Source: Massiliimalia sp050943535 (GTDB lineage: Bacteria > Bacillota > Clostridia > Oscillospirales > Ruminococcaceae). From it: 64,000 bases of DNA. The stretch covers positions 47,299 through 111,298 of the forward strand of contig JBMNPJ010000010.1 in NCBI GenBank assembly GCA_050943535.1. The letters run 5' to 3'. Both the position numbers and the translations under genes were made by a program. Shown here in pieces: positions 34,305 to 42,724 of this stretch. Below the pieces are notes generated by a model, which had not been told where the DNA came from, did not search any database, and saw only the letters and a list, made by a program, of their open reading frames with translations. Numbering within the stretch: position 1 is the stretch's first letter; each line of letters opens with the position of its first letter.

Positions 34305-34706
34305 ATGGCAAAGCAAAGTGCTACTAAAAAACCAATCCGTAGACGCCGCGAACGTAAAAACATCGAACGTGGTGCTGTTCATATTCAGTCTACCTTTAAT
34401 AACACAATCGTAACCATTACCGATACTCAGGGTAATGCGATTTCTTGGGCAAGCGCTGGTGAAATGGGCTTTAGAGGTTCTAAAAAATCCACACCGTTTG
34501 CTGCTCAGACTGCTGCAGAAACCGCTGCAAAAGCTGCTATGGATCACGGTCTGAAAACCGTTGAAGTATATGTAAAAGGTCCTGGATCCGGACGTGAAGC
34601 TGCAATTCGTGCTCTGCAGGGTGTAGGTTTGGAAGTTTCTATGATTAAAGACGTTACTCCAATTCCTCACAATGGCTGCCGTCCGCCAAAAAGAAGACGT
34701 GTTTAA
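34305..34706 (+). CDS. rpsK: 30S ribosomal protein S11
   Basis: 133 residues with GAVHIQSTFNNTIVTITDTQGN and the PIPHNGCRPPKRRRV tail. It forms part of the 30S platform near the mRNA exit. TAGGAGG precedes the ATG. Confidence 0.97.
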   Translation: MAKQSATKKPIRRRRERKNIERGAVHIQSTFNNTIVTITDTQGNAISWASAGEMGFRGSKKSTPFAAQTAAETAAKAAMDHGLKTVEVYVKGPGSGREAAIRALQGVGLEVSMIKDVTPIPHNGCRPPKRRRV

Positions 34707-34731
34707 TCTTAATCAGGAGGTGTACCCATAA

Positions 34732-35361
34732 ATGGCTAGATATACTGGTGCGGTATGTAAAATGTGCCGTCGTGAAGGTCAGAAACTGTTCCTGAAAGGC
34801 GAAAGATGCTATTCTGATAAATGTTCTTTCACCAGCCGTGGCTATGCTCCAGGCCAGCACGGACAGAACCGCAAAAAGATTTCTGAATATGGTATTCAGT
34901 TGAGAGAAAAACAAAAAGTAAGACGTTACTATGGTATTCTGGAAGGCCAGTTTGCAAAATACTTTGATATGGCTGAAAGAAAACCTGGTATGACCGGTCC
35001 GGCTTTGTTGGAAATCTGTGAATCCCGTCTGGATAACGTTGTTTACAGACTGGGCTTTGCTAGCTCCAGAGCAGAAGCTCGTCAGCTGGTAGTTCATGGT
35101 CATTATACAGTAAACGGCAAACGGGTTGACATTCCTTCTTACCTGGTAAAAGCAGGCGAAGTAATTGCAATCTGTGAAAAGAGCCGTTCTTCTGAAAAAA
35201 TCAAAGCTGTTTTGGAAGCAAATGGTTCTCGCCCGGTTCCAATGTGGTTAGAATTAGACAAAGACAAATTAGAAGCAAAAGTTGCTCGTATGCCAAGTCG
35301 TGACGATATTGACTACGAAGTACAGGAAAATCTGATCGTCGAATTCTATTCCAAAAACTAA
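34732..35361 (+). CDS. rpsD: 30S ribosomal protein S4, zinc type
   Basis: 209 residues with an N-terminal zinc knuckle (CKMCRREGQKLFLKGERC...KCSF) and an S4 RNA-binding domain near residues 95-155 (LDNVVYRLGFASSRAEARQLVVHGHYTVNGKRVDIPSY). It is a primary 16S binder. The stop codon lies within a CCAAAAACTAA/TTAGTTTTTGG hairpin (35351-35380). Confidence 0.97.
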   Translation: MARYTGAVCKMCRREGQKLFLKGERCYSDKCSFTSRGYAPGQHGQNRKKISEYGIQLREKQKVRRYYGILEGQFAKYFDMAERKPGMTGPALLEICESRLDNVVYRLGFASSRAEARQLVVHGHYTVNGKRVDIPSYLVKAGEVIAICEKSRSSEKIKAVLEANGSRPVPMWLELDKDKLEAKVARMPSRDDIDYEVQENLIVEFYSKN

Positions 35362-35380
35362 TTAAATTGTTAGTTTTTGG
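35351..35380 (+). promoter_or_regulatory. Hairpin spanning the rpsD stop codon
   Basis: CCAAAAACTAA (35351-35361) and TTAGTTTTTGG (35370-35380) form a perfect 11-bp stem with an 8-nt loop; AAGGAGTCTCTCC follows instead of a T-tract. It could be a processing site or partial terminator before rpoA. Confidence 0.5.
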
Positions 35381-35491
35381 AAGGAGTCTCTCCGGAGTTA
35401 TGTTTGATCGGGAGTGTGTAACTCTAACAATCGCCATGGGAACAAAGAAACTGATGCAGAGCTTTCATTCTGCATTTAGGAGGGTATTTGA

Positions 35492-36442
35492 ATGATTGAA
35501 ATTGAAAAGCCAAGAATTGAGACAGCTGAAATGAAGCCAGACGGTACGTATGGTAAATTCGTTGTAGAGCCTCTTGAACGTGGCTACGGTACCACATTAG
35601 GTAACAGCCTAAGAAGAGTACTGCTCTCCTCTCTACCGGGCGTTGCGGTTGCATCTATCAAAATCGATGGCGTGCAGCACGAATTTTCAACCATTCCCGG
35701 TGTTAAAGAAGATGTAACAGAGATTGTGCTGAACATCAAAGGATTGACTGCAAAAATTCACGGCGAAGCCCCAAAAACCGTTTACATTGAAGCGGAAGGG
35801 GAAGGCCAGGTGACAGCCGGAGACATTAAAGCGGATTCTGAAGTGGAAATACTCAATCCAACTATGCATATTGCGACTTTGGATCAAGGCGCAAAACTGT
35901 ATATGGAAATTGTATTGGACAAAGGCCGCGGATATGTAACTGCTGAACGGAATAAAGCAAAAATCCAAAATATTGTGGGAGCAATCCCAGTAGACAGTAT
36001 TTATACACCGGTTTTAAAAGTAAACTATACTGTTGAAAATACACGTGTTGGACAAATTACTGACTATGATAAGTTGAGTCTAGAGGTATGGACTGACGGC
36101 ACAATTTCAGCAAAAGAATCTATATCTCTTGCGGCCAAGGTTCTGAATGAGCATCTTAACTTATTTGTAGATCTATCTGAAGAAGCGGCTAGCGCTGAAA
36201 TCATGGTAGAAAAGGACGATAAAGGTAACGAAAAAGTCCTCGAGATGACTATTGAGGAGCTTGACTTATCTGTACGTTCATTCAACTGCTTGAAACGTGC
36301 AGGAATTAATACGGTGGGCGACTTAATCAATAAATCTGAAGACGACATGATGAAGGTAAGAAACCTGGGTAAAAAGTCTTTGGAAGAAGTTATCTGTAAA
36401 TTGAATTCTCTGGGTTTTGATTTGAATCCAGAAGATGAGTAA
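35492..36442 (+). CDS. rpoA: DNA-directed RNA polymerase subunit alpha
   Basis: 316 residues: an N-terminal dimerisation domain (FVVEPLERGYGTTLGNSLRRVLLSSLPG) and a C-terminal domain (about 245-316) with SVRSFNCLKRAGINTVGDLINKSEDDMMKVRNLGKKSLEEV, which contacts UP elements and activators. TAGGAGG precedes the ATG. Confidence 0.98.
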   Translation: MIEIEKPRIETAEMKPDGTYGKFVVEPLERGYGTTLGNSLRRVLLSSLPGVAVASIKIDGVQHEFSTIPGVKEDVTEIVLNIKGLTAKIHGEAPKTVYIEAEGEGQVTAGDIKADSEVEILNPTMHIATLDQGAKLYMEIVLDKGRGYVTAERNKAKIQNIVGAIPVDSIYTPVLKVNYTVENTRVGQITDYDKLSLEVWTDGTISAKESISLAAKVLNEHLNLFVDLSEEAASAEIMVEKDDKGNEKVLEMTIEELDLSVRSFNCLKRAGINTVGDLINKSEDDMMKVRNLGKKSLEEVICKLNSLGFDLNPEDE

Positions 36443-36498
36443 GAGGCAGAAAAACAACTAGATTAAATCCCAAAACCATGTAAGGAGTGAATTTCTAA

Positions 36499-36840
36499 AT
36501 GGCAGGAAGCAGAAAACTTGGAAGAACCTCTGATCACAGAAAAGCTATGCTGAGAGCTATGGTTACTTTTTTGCTGGAAAACGGTAAAATTGAAACCACA
36601 GTATCCAGAGCAAAAGAGGTTCGTGCTATGACCGAGAAAATGATTACTCTCGGCAAAACAAACGACCTCCACTCCAAGCGTCAGGCATTTGCATACATCA
36701 CGAAAGAAGATGTGGTTAAGAAATTATTCGATGAGATTGCACCAAAATACGCTGAAGTAAGCGGTGGTTATACTCGCATCGTTAAGATCGGCCCACGTCG
36801 CGGTGACGCTGCTGAGATGGCTGTTATTGAATTGATCTAA
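36499..36840 (+). CDS. rplQ: 50S ribosomal protein L17
   Basis: 113 residues starting AGSRKLGRTSDHRKAMLRAM and ending YTRIVKIGPRRGDAAEMAVIELI. Last gene of the superoperon, followed by a strong terminator. Unlike many Firmicutes, no ecfA-ecfT-truA-rplM-rpsI series follows; rplM-rpsI are at 53 kb. Confidence 0.97.
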   Translation: MAGSRKLGRTSDHRKAMLRAMVTFLLENGKIETTVSRAKEVRAMTEKMITLGKTNDLHSKRQAFAYITKEDVVKKLFDEIAPKYAEVSGGYTRIVKIGPRRGDAAEMAVIELI

Positions 36841-36858
36841 TTTTCAATACGGAAATAG

Positions 36859-36888
36859 AAAAAGCGCTGCAATTGCAGCGCTTTTTTA
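36859..36888 (+). terminator. Terminator of the S10-spc-alpha superoperon
   Basis: AAAAAGCGCTGC and GCAGCGCTTTTTT form a perfect stem around AATT. The 210 bases after it are A/T-rich with only the promoter of the AbrB-like gene. Confidence 0.92.
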
Positions 36889-37026
36889 TGTTATGTAAAA
36901 TAAAACAAATCCGCAAGAAATCATAAAAACCACAAAAAATTTTGTTAAATATTTTTGCAAAAATGAAGGAATTATTTCGAAATATAATACAAATAGGAAA
37001 TTATTGTGTAATTATTATGGAACTGA

Positions 37027-37055
37027 TTGACAATTAATGGAATTTAATGTAGAAT
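37027..37055 (+). promoter_or_regulatory. Sigma-A promoter of the AbrB-like gene
   Basis: TTGACA (37027-37032) and TAGAAT (37050-37055), 17 bases apart. Confidence 0.8.
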
Positions 37056-37107
37056 AATGGTTGTAATCGTTGTAAACAATTGTTCCATTGAAAGAAAGGC
37101 GGATAAC

Positions 37108-37359
37108 ATGAAAGCAACAGGAATTACAAGACAATTGGACAAATTGGGAAGAATTGTACTGCCCAAAGAACTGCGGAGAACATTAAACATTGAAAACGAA
37201 GATTACTTGGAAATTTTCGTGGAAGACAATGATCGGATTGTTTTGAAAAAGTATGAACCAACCTGCCTGTTTTGCGGCAGCAAACAAAATGTGGTGGAAT
37301 ACAAAGATAAGAAGATCTGCGCCGCATGTTTAAATGAACTTTCCAAAATGGGAAAATAA
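37108..37359 (+). CDS. AbrB/SpoVT-type DNA-binding regulator with C-terminal zinc ribbon
   Basis: An 83-residue protein. Residues 1-50 are an AbrB swapped-hairpin domain (TRQLDKLGRIVLPKELRRTLNI), which dimerises to bind A/T-rich DNA. Residues 53-74 carry two pairs, CLFC and CAAC, likely a zinc ribbon. The start ATG 37108 (MKATGITRQLDK) has GAAAGGCGG upstream; an in-frame ATG at 37057 lies at the promoter. It is monocistronic, with its own promoter and terminator. It is probably a growth-phase or sporulation regulator by analogy with AbrB; targets are unknown. Confidence 0.85.
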   Translation: MKATGITRQLDKLGRIVLPKELRRTLNIENEDYLEIFVEDNDRIVLKKYEPTCLFCGSKQNVVEYKDKKICAACLNELSKMGK

Positions 37360-37373
37360 TTTGTCGAACAGCA

Positions 37374-37407
37374 AAAAGGACCGCTCTTATAAAGAGCGGT
37401 CCTTTTC
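37374..37407. terminator. Bidirectional terminator shared by the AbrB-like and HD genes
   Basis: AAGGACCGCTCTT and AAGAGCGGTCCTT with a 3-nt loop make a perfect 13-bp stem flanked by A and T runs. The stop codon of the minus-strand HD gene (37387) lies inside it. Confidence 0.9.
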
Positions 37408-37983
37408 ATTTTCCAAGAAATAGGTGGCTTCCATATCAGCTGTGCTTAGGGCAAACGCCAACGGAAACATCTCAAAAGCCTTGGACACACTGCGGCTGTC
37501 TTCAGTAGAGGCAAACCCCATGTGATAGCGGATGGCAAAGGATTCTTCCCGGCTTAGGCGCATAAATCCGCTGATAATGTATACCGATTTTTCTCCGTGA
37601 CCATAGGGCAGCGGATCCTCAAATTCAAAGGTGGGAACTTTCTGCCAGACGCCGTTGTCGTCTTTTACATTCCGGAATCCTGGTTTATAGCAGTTGATTT
37701 TGCAGATGTCGTGGAGCAGAGCTACAATAGCAATGCTTTCTTCGGAGGGTTCCAGGTGATACTGTTCTTTCACCCGTGGACGGGAAAGATAGTCTTTTAA
37801 GCAGTGATATACATTCAGGCTGTGCTCCAACAAACCTCCTGGATAGCTGCCGTGAAATCGGGTGCTGGCAGGCGCAGTAAAAAAGTCGGAATGTTTGGAA
37901 AGCAGGTACTCTTTCAGCTTATCTGCTCCGTCCCGATGAATGTGCTGGTCATAAATTGTGAGAAATTTTTCTTTGAAATCCAT
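37387..37983 (-). CDS. HD-domain phosphohydrolase
   Basis: A 198-residue protein with the HD metal motif: His54 in GGLLEHSLN, His91-Asp92 in ALLHDICK, and later YGHGEKS and IRYHMGF that may give further ligands. The fold is like the HD part of YhaM-type exonucleases and YfbR-type nucleotidases, so it may hydrolyse a nucleotide phosphate; substrate unknown. AAGGTGA lies before the ATG. It is transcribed toward the shared terminator, away from the SOS-type promoter. Confidence 0.8.
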   Translation of the reverse strand: MDFKEKFLTIYDQHIHRDGADKLKEYLLSKHSDFFTAPASTRFHGSYPGGLLEHSLNVYHCLKDYLSRPRVKEQYHLEPSEESIAIVALLHDICKINCYKPGFRNVKDDNGVWQKVPTFEFEDPLPYGHGEKSVYIISGFMRLSREESFAIRYHMGFASTEDSRSVSKAFEMFPLAFALSTADMEATYFLENEKDRSL

Positions 37984-38059
37984 AAAATCACCTTGTCTTT
38001 CTAAAAGAGGGGTATCTGTTTATTTCCTGAAATTCCCTGTGTGAAACAGGGTTTGTTCC

Positions 38060-38089
38060 TTGACAAGAACATATGTTCTTTGTTATAAT
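38060..38089 (+). promoter_or_regulatory. Sigma-A promoter with embedded LexA (SOS) box
   Basis: TTGACA (38060-38065) and TATAAT (38084-38089), 18 bases apart. The spacer contains the perfect palindrome AGAACATATGTTCT (38066-38079), whose GAAC-N4-GTTC core is the Gram-positive LexA/DinR site. LexA there would block polymerase directly. Confidence 0.85.
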
Positions 38090-38220
38090 AAGTACAGAAA
38101 ATCAATGAAATGGTAAAAGAGGGAACAGTTTTATTGTAACCTACGGATCAATTTTTTTCAACGGTCCCCGGCATCCGGGAACGCGGTCTGAACAAAGCCA
38201 GGGCAGAAAGGAAGACTCCT

Positions 38221-39546
38221 ATGGATTTATTTGAAAAACTTCGGATTTTGTCCGATTCCGCAAAGTATGATGTGGCCTGTACATCCAGCGGAGTGGATCG
38301 CAAGGCGTCTCCCGGCGGCATTGGCAGTGCGGCGTCCTATGGGATCTGTCACAGCTTTGCGGCAGACGGGCGGTGTATTTCGCTGTTAAAGGTGCTAATG
38401 ACCAATTACTGCGTTTATGACTGCAGATATTGTGTGAACCGATGTTCCAATGATGTTCCCAGAACGGCGTTTACCCCCAGGGAATTGGCGGATTTGACCA
38501 TTCAGTTTTATCAGAGAAATTATATTGAAGGACTGTTTTTAAGTTCCGGGATTTTAAAAAATCCAGATTATACCTGCGAAAAAATGATTCAGGCGCTAGA
38601 GATTCTTCGGTATGAATATCATTTTTGCGGTTATATCCACGCAAAAGCTATTCCGGGGGCAGATGAACGGCTGATTTCCCGGCTGGGAATGCTGGCAGAT
38701 CGAATGAGCATCAATATTGAAATGCCCTCTCAAAAAAGTTTACAGATGCTGGCACCCAACAAGAAAAAAGAGGCGATTTTAAAACCCATGAGCTTGATCC
38801 GAGAGAAGATTACAGAAAACAGTACCGACTTGGTGCGCTACCGCCATGCCCCAAAATTTGCTCCGGCAGGGCAAAGCACCCAGATGATCATTGGGGCTAC
38901 CCCGGAAACCGATTACCAGATTCTGCGGCTTGCGGAAGGACTGTACCGGAAATATGAGCTGAAACGGGTGTTTTTCTCCGCCTATATGCCGGTGGTGGAA
39001 CATTCTCTGCTTCCTTCTCTGGATACAAAACCGCCGCTGCTGCGGGAACACCGCCTATATCAGGCAGATTGGCTTTTGCGGTATTACGGATTTGAGGCAA
39101 AGGAAATTCTGGACGAAGATCACCCCAGCTTTAATCCCCTGGTAGATCCCAAATGTAATTGGGCATTGAATCATATGGAGTTATTTCCGGTAGATGTAAA
39201 CCGGGCCTCCTACGAGGTGCTGCTGCGGGTTCCGGGAATCGGGGTAACCAGTGCCCGAAGAATTGTCAAAGCCAGAAAGGCAGGTCCCCTTCACTATGAG
39301 GGGCTAAAAAAAATTGGAGTGGTGCTCAAGCGGGCACAGTATTTTATTACCTGCGGAGGAAAACTGCGGGAAGGGCTTCGGATTACACAGGACGGAATGC
39401 TGCGCAGCCTGATTTCCCAGCAGGGGATCAGCCTTTTGCGCAATGAGCTGGTTTCTGACCAGGCCGAGCAGCTTTCCCTGTTTCGGCAGGAGACTCAGCA
39501 GGTGACCGGGGAGGATGTAAGGCAATGTCTCACAGGACAGATATAA
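38221..39546 (+). CDS. Putative DNA modification/repair radical SAM protein (TIGR03916 type)
   Basis: A 441-residue protein with a radical SAM [4Fe-4S] motif C64-x3-C68-x2-C71 (NYCVYDCRYC), a TIM-barrel core and a C-terminal helix-hairpin-helix (LLRVPGIGVTSARRIVKARKAG, about residues 330-352) suited to DNA binding. I recognise it as the family paired with a TIGR03915 protein, encoded here next and overlapping by 22 bases. The family is proposed to modify or repair DNA, without known reaction to my knowledge. The LexA box in the promoter supports a damage response. The leader is about 125 nt with a CCCCGG/CCGGG hairpin. Confidence 0.88.
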   Translation: MDLFEKLRILSDSAKYDVACTSSGVDRKASPGGIGSAASYGICHSFAADGRCISLLKVLMTNYCVYDCRYCVNRCSNDVPRTAFTPRELADLTIQFYQRNYIEGLFLSSGILKNPDYTCEKMIQALEILRYEYHFCGYIHAKAIPGADERLISRLGMLADRMSINIEMPSQKSLQMLAPNKKKEAILKPMSLIREKITENSTDLVRYRHAPKFAPAGQSTQMIIGATPETDYQILRLAEGLYRKYELKRVFFSAYMPVVEHSLLPSLDTKPPLLREHRLYQADWLLRYYGFEAKEILDEDHPSFNPLVDPKCNWALNHMELFPVDVNRASYEVLLRVPGIGVTSARRIVKARKAGPLHYEGLKKIGVVLKRAQYFITCGGKLREGLRITQDGMLRSLISQQGISLLRNELVSDQAEQLSLFRQETQQVTGEDVRQCLTGQI

Positions 39547-40382
39547 CATGGGCGAATAAGCCTTTGATTTATGAGTATGACGGCAGTTATGACGGGTTGA
39601 TGTGCTGTGTATTCGAAGCATTTCTGTGCAAAGAACTGCCTATGGAAATTCGGTGGGAAGAAACCCCGTTGGGCGGTCTTTGCGGACAGACTGGGTTTGC
39701 GCCGGTAAAATGGATTGAAACAGACAGGGAAAAAGCCAGCCGAGTTAAACGGTGGATTCCCAAAAAGATTTCCCGGGGAGCTGAAGAGCTGGTGCAAAAA
39801 GGATTTCTCAGCTGTCTGGAGCAAAAGGAACTGTGTATTTTACGCTTTTTGGTGCGGGGGTACCAATATGGTCCCGCTGTCATGAACCGGCTTGCAGACC
39901 CGGCAGTGCACCCTCTGTGGAAGGCGGTGGGGCACTATAACAAAGAAGCTCATCTGCTGACTGGGTTTGTCCGGTTTTCGATGCACAATGGGGTGCTGGT
40001 CAGTGTTATCGGTCCCAAAAACATGGTGCTTCCTGCCTTGCAGCTGCATTTCTGCGCCAGATATCCAAACCAAACTTTTATGATTTACGACTCGACTCAT
40101 GGAATGGCGCTGGTACATCAGCCGGGCAGAACGGGAATTATTCCTATGGATGAATTTGTCATGTCAGCGCCGGATGTAGAAGAGCAAAAGTACCGGAAGC
40201 TTTGGAAACTGTTTTACGATACCATTGCAGTAGAAGGCCGGGAAAATCCCAGATGCCGCATGAGTCATATGCCAAAACGGTACTGGAGCTATATGACCGA
40301 GTTTTGTTCCCTTCCAACCGATACACCCCAGACAGGAGAACTATCTCCTCATAATCATACAACACCCAGGGCTTTTCCTTGA
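39525..40382 (+). CDS. TIGR03915-type putative DNA metabolism protein
   Basis: A 285-residue protein, partner of the radical SAM gene. The core starts PLIYEYDGSYDGLMCCVFEAF and contains HNGVLVSVIGPKNMVLPALQLHF and a DSTHGMALVHQPG block near residues 190-200. The ATG at 39525 has GGGGAGG upstream and overlaps the previous gene, so both products are made together. Many relatives continue into a uracil-DNA-glycosylase-like domain; none is evident at this length. Function is inferred only from the pairing and the LexA box. Confidence 0.82.
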   Translation: MSHRTDITWANKPLIYEYDGSYDGLMCCVFEAFLCKELPMEIRWEETPLGGLCGQTGFAPVKWIETDREKASRVKRWIPKKISRGAEELVQKGFLSCLEQKELCILRFLVRGYQYGPAVMNRLADPAVHPLWKAVGHYNKEAHLLTGFVRFSMHNGVLVSVIGPKNMVLPALQLHFCARYPNQTFMIYDSTHGMALVHQPGRTGIIPMDEFVMSAPDVEEQKYRKLWKLFYDTIAVEGRENPRCRMSHMPKRYWSYMTEFCSLPTDTPQTGELSPHNHTTPRAFP

Positions 40383-40407
40383 AGGAATTCCCTGGGTGTT
40401 ATATAAT
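40361..40407 (+). terminator. Hairpin terminator interleaved with the next promoter
   Basis: AACACCCAGGG (40361-40371) and CCCTGGGTGTT (40390-40400) form an 11-bp stem whose loop holds the TIGR03915 stop codon. TTGAAG (40379-40384) and TATAAT (40402-40407) with 17-bp spacing form a sigma-A promoter overlapping the same DNA, for the lipoprotein gene. Confidence 0.7.
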
Positions 40408-40480
40408 GGAATCAGAAAACCGCAGGTAAGCCGTTGCAGGGGAATCTTTCGATGATAAAACAGAAAGGATGGGGTAGCCG

Positions 40481-40852
40481 GTGAAAAGAAAAACAGTGCT
40501 TGTCATTATCTGTCTCTTGTTTTGTCTGGCTGGATGTGTCAGAGAGGACGCACAGCAGCAAAACAGCAACCCTTATTTTAACGCGGCTGTTTTGCAGGTG
40601 CAGGACCATTCTGTTCTGGTAGAGCCGTTTCCCGGGGAAGAAGAGCGCAGGTCTTCGGATCAAATCTGGTTTAGGCTGCCGGAAAACGAGCAAAATTCTA
40701 ATTTGTCAGTGAAAGAGGGAGCCTTGATCCGGGTAGTTTATAGCGGTGAAATTATGGAGTCTTATCCAGCTCAGTTGGGGCGGGTATTTGCCGTTTATCC
40801 TGTGGATGAGCAGGGAAATCTGGTGGAGGAAACCCAATCCACTGAGAAATAA
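40481..40852 (+). CDS. DUF3221-like lipoprotein
   Basis: A 123-residue protein with a lipoprotein signal: KRKTVLVIICLLFCLAGC, lipobox LAGC with Cys at residue 19. The mature part has alternating strands and a IRVVYSGEIMESYPAQLGRV block that I associate with DUF3221 (YobA-like). It should be anchored outside the membrane; function unknown. GTG start at 40481 is preceded by AAAGGATGGGG. It leads a run of five closely spaced genes. Confidence 0.78.
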   Translation: MKRKTVLVIICLLFCLAGCVREDAQQQNSNPYFNAAVLQVQDHSVLVEPFPGEEERRSSDQIWFRLPENEQNSNLSVKEGALIRVVYSGEIMESYPAQLGRVFAVYPVDEQGNLVEETQSTEK

Positions 40853-40936
40853 CCCAGAAAACAAAACCGGTTGCCAGACAGAGAAAAATCTGGTATCCTT
40901 AAAATACAGCATTCCAGCAGGCAAGGGGGCAGAAGC

Positions 40937-41539
40937 ATGGAACAAAAGAAAAAACGGTATGAGCATGCGGAATTTGTAGACTGTAATTTTCAGCAGAGAG
41001 AATTGAGCGGGTTTGTGTTTGAACACTGCACCTTTCGCAACTGTAACTGGAAAGAGGCAGTCACCCGGGGATGCCAGTTTGTAAACTGTGATTTTACCTT
41101 TGCCCAGATGAACGAATCCCGGCATGAAAGCAGCGGGTTTATTAACTGCAAGTTTTACAGTGCCAAACTGTTTGCTGCATCTTTTGTCCAGTGCAAATGC
41201 ATGGGTTCTGTTTTTACTGATGCGGATCTCACAGCCCTAACCATTACCGGAGGCAATTTTGACTATGTGAACTTTCAGGACTGCGATCTGCGGGGCATGA
41301 ATCTGTCCGGGATGTCTCTCAAGCAGGCAGATTTGCGCAAAGCGAATTTGCAGAAAGCGGTGATTCGGGATACAGATTTGACCGGCGCTATGCTCAGCGG
41401 TGCGAATCTGTTCCAGGCCGATTTGCGGGACAGCGTGCTGGATGGAGTGTATCTGAAAGATGTGAATTTCAGAAAGACCAAAATAGATCTGCAGCAGGCA
41501 GTGCTTCTGGCGGAATGTTTGGGCGGCATTGTGTGCTGA
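40937..41539 (+). CDS. Pentapeptide repeat protein
   Basis: A 200-residue protein made of pentapeptide repeats, with units such as ADLRK ANLQK and GANLF QADLR clear in residues 125-185 and more cysteine/phenylalanine-rich units (CNF, CTF, CDF) before. It should fold as a right-handed quadrilateral beta-helix. Qnr and McbG relatives protect gyrase, but most family members have no known role. I choose ATG 40937 after AAGGGGG; upstream codons of the longer frame are unconserved. Confidence 0.88.
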   Translation: MEQKKKRYEHAEFVDCNFQQRELSGFVFEHCTFRNCNWKEAVTRGCQFVNCDFTFAQMNESRHESSGFINCKFYSAKLFAASFVQCKCMGSVFTDADLTALTITGGNFDYVNFQDCDLRGMNLSGMSLKQADLRKANLQKAVIRDTDLTGAMLSGANLFQADLRDSVLDGVYLKDVNFRKTKIDLQQAVLLAECLGGIVC

Positions 41540-41568
41540 CAAAATGGCAATAGAAAAGGATGGGCAGT

Positions 41569-41898
41569 ATGAATTTGTTTTCTCAAGTTCCCCATACACT
41601 TTTTGAGGAGGAACAGGTACAGGTTATCCATCAGGATGAAACCTGTCGAATTGAACGGATTCTATCCTGTGGTCAGTGTTCACCAGATGGATTCTGGTAT
41701 GATCAGGAGGAAAACGAATGGGTGACCCTGATTCAGGGAGAAGCTATCCTGAATGTAGACGGAAAACAGGTTTCTCTGCATCCGGGAGATTGCATTTTTC
41801 TCCCGAAACATCAAAAACATCGAGTAGAATATACTAGCAAAAATCCAATTTGTATTTGGGTTTGCGTGTTTTACCCAGAAAAAGGAGAAGAAATATGA
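41569..41898 (+). CDS. Cupin-domain protein
   Basis: A 109-residue single cupin. Motif 1 is degenerate (NEWVTLIQGEAIL) and motif 2 is HPGDCIFLPKHQKHRVEYT, with a histidine pair that may bind metal. I choose ATG 41569; the in-frame ATG at 41560 lies in the AAAAGGA ribosome site. Ligand unknown. Its stop overlaps the DUF896 start (ATGA). Confidence 0.82.
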   Translation: MNLFSQVPHTLFEEEQVQVIHQDETCRIERILSCGQCSPDGFWYDQEENEWVTLIQGEAILNVDGKQVSLHPGDCIFLPKHQKHRVEYTSKNPICIWVCVFYPEKGEEI

Positions 41899-42101
41899 AT
41901 CAAAAACAATTTGACCGGATTAACGAACTGGCAAGAAAAGCAAAAACCGTAGGACTCAGCGAAGAGGAAAAAGCAGAACAGAAGGCGCTGCGGGAAGAGT
42001 ATATTAAGGCATACCGTGAAAGCCTGCGCAGTCAGCTGGACAACATGGTATTGGTTGATCCAGACGGAACAGAGAGAACCTTAAAACGCAAAGGAAAATA
42101 A
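41895..42101 (+). CDS. DUF896 family protein (YnzC-like)
   Basis: A 68-residue helical protein: INELARKAKTVGLSEEEKAEQKALREEYIKAYRESLRSQLD then the VDPDGT tail, the clear DUF896 pattern. Bacillus YnzC is in the SOS-controlled yneA operon, but no LexA box is seen here. ATG 41895 has AAAAGGAG upstream and overlaps the cupin stop. Confidence 0.9.
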   Translation: MNQKQFDRINELARKAKTVGLSEEEKAEQKALREEYIKAYRESLRSQLDNMVLVDPDGTERTLKRKGK

Positions 42102-42136
42102 ACCGATCGATGATTCCAGGAAAGAGGGAATAGGCT

Positions 42137-42649
42137 GTGGAACTGTGGGATTTATATACCGAAAACCGGGAACCCACCGGAGAGGTTCATGTGAGGGGCA
42201 AAGCATTGCCAGCGGAACGGTACCATTTGGTGGTTCATGTGTGGATCAAAAATCAGAAAGGGCAGTATCTGATCTCCCAGCGTTCTGCCAGCCGGCCAAC
42301 CTTTCCCCTGATGTGGGAATGCGTGGGCGGTTCTGTGCTTAAAGGAGAGGACAGTTTTCAGGGGGCCTTGCGAGAGGTACAGGAAGAAGTGGGAATTGAT
42401 CTTTCCCGCAATATGGGCAGGCGGCTGTTTACAAAAGTGCGGGGAACCATAGACGGAAAAACCTTTAACGACATTATGGATGTCTGGTTGTTTGCATATG
42501 ACGGAGAGGCCAATCTGGCACAGGCGACCACACCGGAAGTAGTACAGAGCCGGTGGATGAGTCCAGATGAGATTCGGGCACTTTATGATAGCCATCAACT
42601 GGTAGACAGTTTAAGTTATTTCTTTGAAAAGGTTCAAAATGAAACATAA
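42137..42649 (+). CDS. NUDIX hydrolase (IDI-like subgroup)
   Basis: A 170-residue enzyme with a full Nudix box, G65-x5-E71-x7-R79-E80-U-x-E83-E84-x-G86-U. The start ELWDLYTENREPTGEVHVRG resembles IDI-like NUDIX proteins often called NTP pyrophosphohydrolases; substrate unknown. GTG start at 42137 with AGGAAAGAGGG upstream. It ends the lipoprotein-to-NUDIX gene run. Confidence 0.88.
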   Translation: MELWDLYTENREPTGEVHVRGKALPAERYHLVVHVWIKNQKGQYLISQRSASRPTFPLMWECVGGSVLKGEDSFQGALREVQEEVGIDLSRNMGRRLFTKVRGTIDGKTFNDIMDVWLFAYDGEANLAQATTPEVVQSRWMSPDEIRALYDSHQLVDSLSYFFEKVQNET

Positions 42650-42660
42650 GGGACAGAAAA

Positions 42661-42703
42661 AAATCCCCCAAGAAAGCTAAATGGCTTTCTTGGGGGATTT
42701 TAG
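42661..42703 (+). terminator. Terminator after the NUDIX gene
   Basis: AAATCCCCCAAGAAAGC (42661-42677) and GCTTTCTTGGGGGATTT (42684-42700) form a perfect 17-bp stem, followed by a short T run. Confidence 0.92.
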
Positions 42704-42724
42704 TTTGCATTACAGAAACAGGTA

